From positions 66,638,107-66,702,106 of the forward strand of contig CM022944.1 in assembly GCA_012931725.1 (NCBI GenBank): a stretch of 64,000 nt of DNA. Reading direction: 5' to 3'. Made by a program: the position numbers and the translations under genes. This document shows positions 1-11,024 of the stretch, in pieces (within the stretch, counting starts at the first letter, position 1; each line of letters opens with the position of its first letter). The DNA is from Litsea cubeba (lineage: Eukaryota > Streptophyta > Magnoliopsida > Laurales > Lauraceae). Under the pieces are notes generated by a model, which saw only the letters and a list, made by a program, of their open reading frames with translations, searched no databases and was not told the origin of the DNA.

Positions 1-114
1 GATGATCTCGCATCCTCTCAATCAATGCTTCGTTGTGAGAGAGAGAATAAATGAGATGTGGAAAAACGAAGTCATCACCTTTGATAAAAACTATAGTTTG
101 CCTCCGTCAACATA

Positions 115-2508
115 GTGTCATGTGGACAAACATCAAAATCACCGAAGAAGAAGATCACTACTTCCTTCAAGGTGATAAACACAATCCAAGCGTCCGAAGA
201 ACTGGTTCCTTACCCGACACCAGACGGACAACCCATATGGGTACATCTCGATCTCCTGGAAGGTGAAAATTGGGAGGTCATGAAAACAAAGCCCACAGCT
301 CAACAGCAAAGGCATGCTAGGAAACATCTCCTCAAGCTCAAACGACAAGAGAAGACCCAGCCAAAATAAAAAGTCAAAGAAAAGGCAGAGGCCTCCTCTA
401 CCGCTTCACTAGAGGCAACGAAAACGTCCCTTCCAGAGACTTCAAAGGGGGTAAGAAAATTCACTCTCAATGATTTCATACCACCTCAATTCAAAGAAAA
501 AGCCACGTAGGGGGCATTATACTTCTGCAATTCGGTAGTTGGATTCTCCATTGATGGATACGAGTCCAGCGACACCGATGATGGGTTCGAATCCAACTGC
601 ACCGACGAGTGGGAGGAATCCCTTGAAATAGGAGAATATCTCTCCGATGAAGAATGGGTTCCCGAAACTCACCTTATGCCAGTAATCTGGTATAACCCCC
701 TACAGCCACAAGGATCCTGGTCTGATGATGAAGAAGACCAAGAGGCTGTACAAGAAAATGTTGTTGACCCAGCACTCGTCATTGCTCCAGTGGAACCCAA
801 CCATGTTGAACCACAAAGAGCAGACGAAGAAGAAGATTTGGCTCCTATGCCTGATCTTGAAGAATATGCAAGTATCTTACAGCATCTCGCTCTAGAACAA
901 GAGCAAGACCGCGTCAACGAGCCTCCTTGCAATCCAGAGCCGGAAGTCCCTGAAGACAATCAGGTACATCCTCCCTTAACTCCTGAAAATGGAGAAAATC
1001 ACTGGATAGACGATCCTCTTACATCTGAGGATGAGTCTGACTTCGAACAGGCAATGTCCCCTGTCAGAGCTTCTTGTAATGTGATAATTCGAGATTATAG
1101 CTCTTCCGAAGCATCGTCTGATAAGATCACTTACACTCTGACGACGCCTAGCAATGTATCCTCTGGAGCTACCTCGTCTTACGTGACTTTCACTGATGCA
1201 ACACCCTCTCAGGTTTCTTTTCTTGAGACCGTGACTTCAGGACTCACACTCTTCTCGACTGATCATCATGAAGAAACCCCAGCTATTGATGCTTGGGATG
1301 ATGAATTAGTCAACGAAGAAGAAAGGTTGCTGGATGCTGTTCATAACTTATTCCTGAAAATGCTCCATGCAACACAATCACTGAGGATGGCAACTCTGCT
1401 GCAGATACATCCTCAGCAAATGAAAAATGACAACCTCTTGATTTTGAAGACAATCTTCCAAATGAAGACCATTCTCAAGAAGCTCTCGAAGTTGGTAGAG
1501 ACCCGCTCTGGCCAGGACTACCACAAAAATTACAACCAATCTTCCTTTATATATGTAAATCCTTCGGGAAAAGATGTTGTAAGCGCCCCTAGTGGCAACA
1601 ATGATGAACATGCAGGCCCCAATGAGGTTTTCAAGTATGACTTGATTGAACACTTCAAGCACATACCTACACATCTGCACATCCTAGATTTATTGCGAAT
1701 GTCTCCGTGCACTCGTGATAATCTCATTTCAGAATTAAAAAAGCTGAATGAGGATGTCGACAAACATGCCCCGCAAGTCCTCCAAATTGAAATGGACTAC
1801 CGGGTCAAAAACCCAGAAGCTTCCTCAAAGGGAGAAAAGAAGAAAACTGAGGGATCATGCATCGAATGCCTCTCGGTTCAAAAAGCAGCCAGTACAACCA
1901 TCGCCTTCATTAAAGAAGACCTCCTACTTGGCGAAACAAGGTACAACCGACCCCTGTACTTCACAGGGTACATCAAGGAAATGCCTATATACAGAGTTCA
2001 GATCGACCCAGGTTCTGCACTCAACCTCATCTCCACTTCGGCTCTCAAAGAGTTGGGCATCCCACCCAGCAAGCTGAGCCACACATCTGTATCTATTTTC
2101 GGATATGATGGGAGTACTCAAAGGCCTATTGGCAAAATCAGGTTCAAGTTGCAGGTCGGTGACCTTATTTCTGAGGTCACTGTGTATGCAATAAAAACCC
2201 CTTCATACTACAACATCCTTCTTAGACGCCCTTGGATCCATGAGAATGGTGTTGTCCCTTCAACTTTACATCAATGCATCAAGTTTGTTGGCGACGACGG
2301 CATGATACATCGAGTCTTTGTAGACAGAAAACCCTTCAAAGGTAAAGAAGTCCACTTTGCAGACTCACAGATGTATGAAGGTGGAAAAGAAGAAGAGGAG
2401 AAGGACACAGCACCCTTTGTCGAAAATCTCCAGAAAGATAAAGGCAAGGCTCCTCAACAATTACCGGAAGAAAACAAACCATCCGGTAAATCCGAAGAGA
2501 ACATTTAA
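115..2508 (+). pseudogene. Tat-1 gag/protease polyprotein, decayed
   Basis: One reading frame runs from about 115 to 2508, broken by in-frame stops at 367-369 and 508-510; the longest open stretch is 676-2508 (610 codons). The first part is strongly acidic and Ser/Pro-rich, as in Tat gag-derived linkers. A retropepsin-like domain lies at about 1930-2290: the motif IDPGSALNLIS near 2000-2035 corresponds to the catalytic D-S/T-G loop, here DPG, which is an atypical residue and may be a change from the active form. A later segment, SYYNILLRRPWIH (about 2205-2245), matches the conserved ILGRPW-type protease C-terminus. The gag start lies outside the window or is unrecognisable. Function when intact: particle protein and its processing protease. 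Confidence 0.75.
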
Positions 2509-3504
2509 ACTCCCTTCATCATCTCCCTCAAACCTTCAAAGCCTTTGGTCATCACGACTAAAGTGAAGAAGGCAAAGCAAAAGTCTAGGGGAAAATTTGT
2601 TGTCTCTTTCGTGTCTATCATGTAAGACACGGATTCGGATTTAGAGCCAGAAGATGACACATTGTCAAGCCAAGCTGACACTTAGCAAGTTCAGCCTGCT
2701 CTTACTCCAATGAAGACACTTGCTGATGTAGAAGATCCTACATATGCTTGCTTCGTTGTTCCAGCAACTTCAGCGAAGGAAAAGCCGATCTTCTTCCATA
2801 GATCGGATGCTTCTTCATCAAACTCCATGCTTGAACCTTTCCAAAATGAAGGTATGCCTAAACTATCCTTATATAGTCCTATGGCATAAGCTATTATGAA
2901 GAAAATGGGCTATGACGCTAAAAACCCAGTCGGTTTGGGAGAAGGACGCGGTATTCTCAAGCCTCACGCCATTGGGGCCCGCCTTGACCAAAAGCCAGCT
3001 GGATGATTGGACACTCTACGGCCATGTAGAAAAGTCTTCACACGGGCTAGGGTATGATCCCGACAATGCTCTGAGATAGTTGACACAAAGGCTTAAAAGT
3101 CAATTTGCTGACCAAGCCTCAACATCTCAAGTTCATGAAGATATCGATCCCCTTGGATATCTCTTCGATGAGTCACCTGACAAAGATCCAGGAAGCTCAT
3201 CCAATTGGTATGATTTCTCTGACAATGAAGAGGAATTGTCCGATGGCACAGACGTGTGGTCTTCTAACCCAGAAGAGCCCTCGTCTCCAAAAAAAGTACC
3301 CTACTTCGACCCAGTTTCAACAGGCGATTGGGACCATCTCATAGCAAGCATTGAGAAAATCACCGATAAAAAAGACCCATGGAAAGGAACAAAACCTTGG
3401 TCTGGAAATGCCCTTGAAACCCCAGAGGGTTTCGTTGAGCTAGAAGCCTCCGAAAATATTATGGAGGAACCACCTATGAACCTTTCAACAGAAGATCTTG
3501 CATC
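2509..3504 (+). pseudogene. Tat-1 linker with G-patch motif
   Basis: The frame of the protease continues past the stop at 2508 with further stops. At about 2896-2960 it encodes MKKMGYDAKNPVGLGEGRG, a G-patch (Gly-rich, hhx3Gax2GxGhG) often seen in polyproteins of Tat-type elements between protease and reverse transcriptase. Near 3005 the coding frame shifts; a second GLGYD-like stretch follows at about 3045. From 3080 an open frame of Asp/Glu/Ser/Pro-rich sequence runs directly into integrase (next entry), so the reverse transcriptase expected here is missing. G-patches commonly bind RNA or RNA-helicase partners; the role in these elements is not established. Confidence 0.65.
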
Positions 3505-4393
3505 CCACAGCGATCTCTTAGCCTTTCGAAGCTTGGGGTATGGAATCATAGGTCCTATTTCTCCCCCTTCAAGTAAAGGTCATCGCTTCATCTTTGCCGC
3601 TACGGATTATTTCTCCAAGTGGTCAGAAGCATTTGCTTTTAACGAAATGAAGACCTCATCAGTCCTTCAGTTCCTGTGCACTAAAATCATTTGTCATTTT
3701 GGCATACCCAAAAGATTCGTCCATGATAATGGACCACAATTCCGGGATCATCGATTCTACAGGTTCTGCAACAAATATAAACTCCAAAGCTGTCCTTCAA
3801 CTCCATACAATCCGGCAGCAAACGGATTAGCAGAATCTTTCTATAACACACTTTGCAAAATCCTCAAGAAAATCGTCTCTAGTCACAAAAGAGATTAGAG
3901 CGACAAACTATCTGAAGCTTTGTGGGCCTATCGAACTACCGTTCGAGGACCAACCCATAGCACACCATTCTCCTTGGTCTATGTATGCGAAGCTGTTGTA
4001 CCCTTGGAAGTACAAATTCTTTCCTTAAGGGTATCTTTGCAAAATGATATGACTCAAGAAAGCAATGTCAAATTGCGACTCCATGACCTGGACAATCTCG
4101 ATGAGAGACGGCTCGAAGCTCGACAAAGCATTGAACTTTACCAAGCACGCATGGCAGAATCTTTCGACAAAAAGGTCAGGCAACGCCCCTACAAAAAGGG
4201 TGACTTGGTTCTTGCGGTAAAAAGACCAATGGTCTTCGCTCACAAGTCCAAAAGCAAGTTTGAGCCAAAATGGGAGGGACCCTACGTCATCGACAAGATT
4301 TTCTCCAACGGCACATACGCACTCCTAAACATGGAGGGTGACAGATGTATGCTACCCATCAACGGTAAGTTCTTAAAGCGGTACTACCCTTGA
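3505..4393 (+). pseudogene. Tat-1 integrase, N-terminal part deleted
   Basis: Integrase catalytic core: FAATDYFSKWSEAF, then VHDNGPQF (second catalytic Asp), then NGLAESF (catalytic Glu). Compared with the Tat-4 copy (56270-55766) the HHCC zinc domain, reverse transcriptase and RNase H are absent; the join is near 3505-3515, where acidic linker runs straight into integrase sequence. At about 3540 the codon of the first catalytic Asp (the GMDIIG motif in Tat-4) has lost one base, so that Asp is gone. A stop at 3896-3898 interrupts the frame, which resumes through the C-terminal domain (KKGDLVL, KWEGPYVI) and ends at 4393. Non-functional relic. Confidence 0.85.
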
Positions 4394-5324
4394 AAACTTA
4401 CCCAACTGGGTAAGAGCGATGCCTGTACGGCCAAAAACCGGTTTCCAGGTACTCGCTCGTCAAACCCACTCTTTTTAGAATTTTCATATCAAATGTTGAA
4501 ATTTCTAAAAATTCAAACAATGCTCACTTTCATCGTTTCATTGTTCAAAAATCCCAAGTTTAAGAACCTTTCCCTAACTTGACCAAAATTTTCAACCCTT
4601 GAACTCAAAATTCATGGTTTGAAACAAAATTCGGATTCAGGGATTTCCACCCTAGTCCACCATGCCTTTTACCGACAAAATGGTTTTAGGTCAAAAACTT
4701 ATGATCCTCGTGTCTTTCAACAAAAAAAAAAGATTTTTCGAAAACCGCGGGGAAGCGACGCTTAGTCGATAATCGCACAAATCGGAAGCATGCGAACCAC
4801 GTTCGACACTTCCAAAATCGCAGGGAAGCGACATTTTGTCGATACTTGCAAAATCCAAAACCGCGGAGACGCAACGTTTCAGTTGATATCCGCAACCTAA
4901 AATCCAAAAAGGTTCGAAAAAAACCTCAAAACCGTGGAGACACAACATTTCAATTGATATCCATAACCCAAACTTCAAAGGTTCGCGAAAACCAAGAAAT
5001 TGTGTAGATGGAACATTGCAGATGATATCCACAACCCAAAGGTTCGAGAAAACCGCAAATTTCAAAATAGTGGGAAAACGACATCAAGTCAGTACCCACA
5101 AAACCAAATTTTTGAAAAGCAAGGGTGCGACATTCCATCGATACTTGCACCCAAACCCACGAGGAGGCGACATTCCATTGATACTTGCACCCAAACCCAC
5201 GAGGAGGCGACATTCCGTCGATACTCACAACCGAATGAGCAAGGGTGCGACATTCCATCAATACTTGCAAGACCATTCAGTAGGGAGGCGACTTTTAGTC
5301 GATACTTGCATTTTTAAAAACCAA
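4394..5324 (+). repeat. Tat-1 spacer after pol, degenerate tandem repeats
   Basis: No gene is seen. From about 4740 to 5090 there are diverged repeats of roughly 60-100 bp built on 'gcgacg...gatatccgcaaccc'. From about 5125 to 5310 five copies of an approximately 43-bp unit occur (gaggcgacattcc.tcgatacttgc). Such long repeat-bearing spacers between pol and the 3' end are usual in Tat elements. Confidence 0.6.
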
Positions 5325-5597
5325 AACCGGCTATCAATGCCACCAAACCGGCTATAGATGCCACCCGAACCGGCTATAGATGCCACAAAACAAACCGACT
5401 ATAGATGCCACAAAAAAAAGCTGGCTTTCACGCCAACAAACCAAAACTTGGCTTTCAAAAAACCCAGCTATCAATGCCACCAAACCGGCTATCAATGCCA
5501 CCAAATCGGCTATCAATGCCACAAAATTGGCTCTCATGCCAACCCGGCTATCAATGCCACCAAATCGACTATCAATGCCACCAAAACTGGCTATAGA
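5325..5597 (+). repeat. Tandem array of ccggctatNNatgccacca, left half
   Basis: About twelve degenerate copies of a 19-22-bp unit (core GGCTAT.RATGCCA). The array is cut at 5597 by Copia-1 and resumes at 20782. The same core in a different spacing appears in the LTR of this element (31674-31760). Confidence 0.9.
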
Positions 5598-7586
5598 TGT
5601 TGGGATTGGTGTATGCCCTAAAGCCCACTAGCTGTACTCTCATCTTTTGTTACTGGATATTTATGGTTATTTAATGGAATGACTCTTTTATGCTTAAACA
5701 TGTATATATGTATGGTTGTGTAAGGCCCATTGTTTCTAGTAAATGAATTAGGTGTGTAGTGTCTACACACAGATAGGTCTAATTCATGGACAACTGGAAA
5801 CATCATATTTGTTCATAACTGAGAGATGGAGCTGGGCACTTCATCTTGGTATAAGTTATAATGAGAGACTCTCCTGTATTCAGGGTGACTTACCTAAGTC
5901 ATGGGAGGGCTTTCCCGGATTTATCTCATTAGTGCATATGCAATGCATTGAACAGGACCATGGTAGGTGTGATCTCTAAAATAGTACTATCACAGAGAGA
6001 GATCAAGTCACCTCATGCTATTGAGTGACCGGTGCTCTTAATCTTGAGCATTTGTGGATGAACTGACGAAGTCAAGTTCTTGTGCTTTAATTCACTATGG
6101 GTGAGATTCTTTTCATGGGTCAACAGCTCTGTGTTTTGGGTACTCGGACTTGATCAGTTGGGACGTGCAGATGCAATATAGAATCTATGCCATCTGATGA
6201 TGGAATAATCGTCCCCTTAGAATTATCCGATTAATCATCAAAATCTAAGATCTTAGTATATGGATGTTCCATATGGATATTGAACTTGTGGGTCGCTCCC
6301 TGGATCAAGAGAATGATATTCGAATGATGATTATGTTAAGGATATGAAGTTCTAAGGTTTAGATGTAATCGGGAAGGTTGATAGTACATGTGATAACCTG
6401 ACTCGATTATGGATGTTACATAGAGGGGCATTCAGGTCATTACAGTTAGTAGGTCGAAGACAACCGTCATTTTATGACGAGCTTATTATATTATATATTT
6501 GTCCTTGGAGTTCAACCATAACTCTTTAGTGGAATGAGTTAAGGTTAAAATGGTCTTAATGTTGCTATGGGTTTAGCATGGACATTTTGGTCATTTTGGG
6601 AGCCAATGGCAAATATGTCTTTTGGTCCCTTCTCTAGTCACTTTCCAAGATTGGCATGGTTTCCTATAATGTTTAGATAACATTTGGATGAATTATTTTA
6701 GTGGAAAAATAATTTTGAGTTTAAATTCAAATAGGCCTTTGATGGCATACATGAATTTAACTCTAGATAAATTGTATGTGGGCCATGGTGTACATTATCA
6801 TAAGGGACGTCCATAATAGGATTTCCATGGGTAAGGTTTCCAACTTTGAGTAGGACTCTCTACTTGGAAAGTTGGACTCCTCTTTGGATTAGTATTCCTA
6901 TGAGAAAGTTTCCTTTTTGGATTAGGAACTTAAAATTAGTAAGTGTTCTACAACTAGGATTACTAATTGTATGGAAAGTTCCTTTTGGTTTCATTTTCTA
7001 ATTAGAGTGTTTCTTAAAGGAAATAAGTCTTTCCTTTTTGGACATCAATGAGAATTAGAAGAGATAAACTTTTAGGAAAGGTTTCCTCAAAGTTTCTATA
7101 AAAGAAACAACACCCCCCTTTTGGACGTCCAAGCCTATGAAAGGAAGAGTCCCACACGTCCAGCCCTTGAAGCTCTTTCTTCTTCATTGAAGAAAGTTAA
7201 GGTCTGAGATTTTTCCTTGGAGAAATACTTCTTGATTCCTAGATTAAGATCCCACCATCTTAGCCAATCAGATTTGGAAGTGAGATAGAGAAGAAGATCA
7301 AAGGCAATACTAGTGCAGAAAATTCCAGCAACTTGTTGCAAATTGCAAGTCTGAGTTCGGGCCTTTGGATCTATTTTTTCAGAGATTTGAAGTCTACAAA
7401 TCTTCGAGGTAATAGTCTTCTTCGTTCTCCTATAATTATACACTTGTTGGTCATGAATTCATGGAGTTCTCATGCGATCTATATGGCTGATTTATGCTGG
7501 CCAAATCAGATTTTTAAAATCTGTCATGTTACAAATTAGCCATGAATATCTTCCGCTAATTCAGATCTGAATCGCAGTTTCTTTCA
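5598..7586 (+). repeat. Copia-1 5' LTR
   Basis: Starts TGTTGGGATTGG, ends TTTCTTTCA. A TATA box (tctataaaag, about 7096) predicts transcription from about 7125, so U3 is roughly 1.5 kb. Confidence 0.95.
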
Positions 7587-7587
7587 G

Positions 7588-7600
7588 TGGTATCAGAGCC
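7588..7600 (+). promoter_or_regulatory. Copia-1 primer-binding site
   Basis: TGGTATCAGAGCC, one base after the LTR, complementary to the 3' end of plant initiator Met-tRNA. Confidence 0.9.
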
Positions 7601-8671
7601 ACTCCATGTGAAATCATGATCCCATGTTGTGTATAATTAATCCTAGATTGATTATGGGCATGGTGGCACCCTATTAAAGTTATGTTGTGATGCATGTTGT
7701 GTGCAAGTTTCATTAACATTGCTGGAATTTATTTTCCAGATTTGTTTAGTGATGCACATAGTGTTTTTGCATGCACTAACCTCTTTGATTGCAGCCGTAT
7801 ATTGCATCCTTGATGGTTCGCATGATTGTTATGTGGATTTGGATGTTTTTTCATCAGTTGGAAAGTGTACGATTGCGCGTTTAGCAATCATAGGAAGTTG
7901 TAATTCTTTCTTTACTTTTATTCCAACTAGTCTTGATGTAAGCTTTCTTGAAAAGCATAGGTATCTCCAATGTAATTTGGGTTTTTGTTTTTTATGGGTT
8001 TGCTTGTATAAATTTAATTTATTGGATCAAGCAAGAAGAAGAAAGTTTCAAGAAAGGTTGCAAGTAACCGGACTCCTTAGTGGTGGAGGAGACAAGACTT
8101 CTTGGTGAAAGATGAGACCTATTCTTGATGTCCTAGTTCGATAAGGATTACAAGTCCGAAGAGCAAGGAGCCATCAAGGATTGCATACTTTTATTTGCTT
8201 TTATATATGGAATGCATGGATGAGTGCTTTATATAATTGCTATAATTGTCACCTAGAAACATGGCCACCATTAGGTTTGGCATCTTTATTGTATTAGATT
8301 GTTTTTAGTTTGGCAAATTGTTTTAAACGGAACTTAGACCAGCACCTTCTATTTGTCTAAGGTTTAAAATTGGATAGGGTTTAGTTTATCTTGGTACCCT
8401 TGGTTTCCAAAGAAGGCTAAACTAAAATCTAATTAGATGCTACCTATGGGTTTTTCATAACCCAAGATAGGCTTTTGACTCTTTGAAGGGATTTGCTCAA
8501 ATGTTTTAAAGCAAAGGTTATTTAATTTTAAGATGACTTAAGTCATAAATTTAATTAACCAAGTTTGCTAGATTTAAAAAGAGCTTTTGAGTAAAACAAT
8601 GTAAAGGTCAAAAAGTATAAACCCTAGTGATAAATAATCAAGTGGGAGAGGGGTTTTAGGAAAGACCCCAC
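7601..8671 (+). other. Copia-1 leader, first part
   Basis: Untranslated leader between primer site and gag, interrupted at 8672 by Copia-2 and resuming at 14179. A 135-codon open frame at 7701-8108 has no recognisable domain and I do not call it a gene. The region is T-rich with no clear repeats. Confidence 0.7.
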
Positions 8672-9807
8672 TGTTGGAATTTGAGATGACTTGAGAAGTC
8701 TTTTGATGAATTGAAGAAGTTAGCATCTCAAGTATTGTTTTGAGTTGGAATTCTTGTCAACACATTGTCACAAACATGATGTTAATAAGCTGGTATTAAT
8801 AGAGCTGAAGAGAAGAATCAGAAGTGAAAAAGTCAGGAATTCAGAATTCCTGAAGCAGAGCACGCGGTCGACCGGGCTCTTCATGCGGTCGACCGAGCAA
8901 GAAGAAACCTGCAGAAAACAGTTTCAGGCACCTCTCAGTTATTTTCGTGACACAGTGTGTCTTCGGTCGACCGGGACCCCAGGATGTCGACCGAGCTCGA
9001 AATTGTCTGTTTTCCAGTCAGTGTCTTCGGTCGACCGAGCAAGCCAGGATGTCGACCGAGCACGGGAACCAGAGTTGCGCAGAATTAGAAGTTTTGCACG
9101 AAAATTCAGCACTCTTATCTAATTTGTTTGGGACTCTTTCTAAACGAATTGTAGCCCATTTTAAATACAATTAAGGGTTATCAAAACCTATATAAAGGCA
9201 TGTATGGGTCGTTCTAAAGAGACACCAGAAGAGAAGAGTTTTAGAGAGAAAATAGAGAGAGTTTTGGAGAGAAGAAGAGTGCTGGTGCTGTGTTGCTGTG
9301 TTGCTGCATTATCAGACGTTTTCTACAGCAATTGTGGACGAGATTATGCTCTAGAAGATGGTGATTCGTCCATGAGTTAAGTGTCTCTCTTTTATGCTTT
9401 AGATTTCAATTTGTAAGGGATTGAGAGAGAGAGAATTGTAGAGGGGAAGGGCTGTAGACAGAATTAATCTTCTATTCTGTTCTTACATCAAGTTGGTGCT
9501 TGGTGTTTAGGGTTTGGTGATCCTATCTGTGGGTGCAGATAAATTGTAAAGGGAGTCGGTGCTTCCTAGATAGTTGGTGCTATCTGAAACTAAGGGTTGG
9601 TGCTCTTTGTCGTTGGTGCGACTAAATAAGATTCAGATCTGTCCCGGATTGGTGTTCAGACAGTCTTTGAACCGTGGACGTAGCCTTTCGGTGAACCACG
9701 TTAAATCTGGTGTCATTGTGTGATTTGACTTGTTTTGTTGTTGAATTGGACCTGTTTTTAGAAATCACTGATTCACCCCCCCCTCTCAGTGATCGCGGTA
9801 TCCAACA
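8672..9807 (+). repeat. Copia-2 5' LTR
   Basis: TGTTGGAATTTG ... TATCCAACA. U3 holds a cluster of GTCGAC palindromes (8865-9060). TATATAAA at 9189-9196 is the likely TATA box. Confidence 0.97.
8865..9060. promoter_or_regulatory. Cluster of six GTCGAC palindromes in Copia-2 U3 (5' LTR)
   Basis: Perfect CGGTCGACCG at 8865-8874, 8886-8895, 8964-8973 and 9028-9037, plus two GTCGACCGAG half-variants near 8986 and 9051. The last site is about 130 bp upstream of the TATA box, so this could be an enhancer-type array; the function is inferred from position only. Confidence 0.6.
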
Positions 9808-9809
9808 AT

Positions 9810-9821
9810 TGGTATCAGAGC
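9810..9821 (+). promoter_or_regulatory. Copia-2 primer-binding site
   Basis: TGGTATCAGAGC two bases after the 5' LTR, complementary to the initiator Met-tRNA 3' end. Confidence 0.9.
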
Positions 9822-9861
9822 GAGGCTCCCTTGATCAGTTTAATACGCTAAGGGTGATCTC

Positions 9862-11024
9862 TTGTCAAATCACATGGCAGTCAATACAGGGAATATGAAA
9901 GCACCTCTGTTTGATGGTTCTAATTACTCCTTTGGAAGATTAGGATGCAAGCCTTCATCAAATCTCTTGGCTATGATGTTTGGGAGGCTGTCAGAGCCGG
10001 TTACAATGCTGCCACCGTACCCAATGATACAGCATCGAAGAAGTTGGCAGACAACGACTCCAAGGTGCATAATGCACTCTTTAGTGGCCTTGTGGACAGC
10101 GAGCTTGTCAAAGTAATTGCATGCAAAACAGCCAAGGAAATTTGGGACAAGTTGCAAAGCATACATGAAGGTGATGAGAAGATTAAAGAAGCCAAATTGC
10201 AAACTCATCGCTCTCAATTCGAGTCTCTTCGCATGGAGGAAAGCGAGAACGTTGACTCGTATATGCAACGAGTGAATGAAGTCACGAATGACATTCGTGG
10301 ACTAGGGGAGGAGATTAAAGAGCCGGTCATCGTCAAAAAGGTTCTAAGATCTCTTCTTCCCCGGTTTGATTCAAAAGTCTCAGCCATTGAAGAAGCCAAA
10401 GATCTGAATGCATTTTCCATGGATGAATTACATGGTTCTCTAACTGCCTATGAGATGCGCATAGGAAAGACGTCTTCATCTGATAAAGAAGCGGCCTTCA
10501 AAGTTCAGAAAAAGGCAAAAGAGACTGCTGGTCATGATGTTGATTCTGATGATGATGAGCTTGAGGCTCAATTTGTTAGAAAATTGAAGAAAGGAAGCAA
10601 TGGCAAGTACAAAGGGAAGCTACCCTTTAAATGCTTCAATTGTGGAGGTATTGGTCACTTTGCTGCGAAGTGTCCGCTAAAAGAAGACAATGATAATGAC
10701 TCTTATTCTGAAAAGAGTAAAGGAAAGAGAAATTTCAGAAAAAGGGGCAAAGCTAAAAACTTTCTATGTCAACAAGATGACAGCACGTCTGAATCTTCAG
10801 ACGATGATGAATCAACCGAAGCTCTCTTCATGGTCACTGTTGAAGAAGAAGAAGAGCTAGATCCGGAAGAGGATGAGGAGGCTGAAGTCAATCTTGAAGA
10901 GGAACTCATAGCCGCACTTGAGGAGCTTAGCATGGAACGCAAATCAAGTAAGAAAAATCTGAAACTTCTCCATGAATCTGAAAGTTCAAAGACCAGCCCA
11001 CTTCAGATTTGGTCTAGGATTTGA
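9862..11024 (+). pseudogene. Copia-2 gag, one frameshift
   Basis: Capsid/nucleocapsid protein. The likely start is ATG 9862 (MAVNTGNMKAPLFDG); near 9930-9935 one base is missing, so the frame shifts into the long open frame that continues from MQAFIKSLGYD (9945) to 11024. Features: gag-polypeptide (UBN2-like) region over about the first 200 residues, zinc knuckle CFNCGGIGHFAAKC at 10632-10673, Lys/Arg-rich tracts, then an acidic coiled-coil-like tail (LEEELIAALEELSM). The frame ends where the pol frame begins (overlap 10972-11024, plus-one relation). Apart from the indel the domain is complete, so gag could be near functional in sister copies. Confidence 0.85.

Noticed and set aside
5325..5597. 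Short regular repeats resembling a CRISPR array
   Set aside because: Units are head-to-tail without unique spacers, and the context is a plant retrotransposon.
5752..5979. 75-codon open frame, repeated at 18946-19173
   Set aside because: It lies inside both Copia-1 LTRs, so its duplication reflects the LTR pair. No domain recognised.
7701..8108. 135-codon frame in the Copia-1 leader
   Set aside because: Cys- and Leu-rich translation of T-rich leader, no domain and no upstream signals.
8745..9122. 125-codon open frame, repeated at 13111-13488
   Set aside because: It is inside the Copia-2 U3 and reads through the GTCGAC palindromes, which explains the Arg-Ser-Thr and Val-Asp-Arg repeats in the product.
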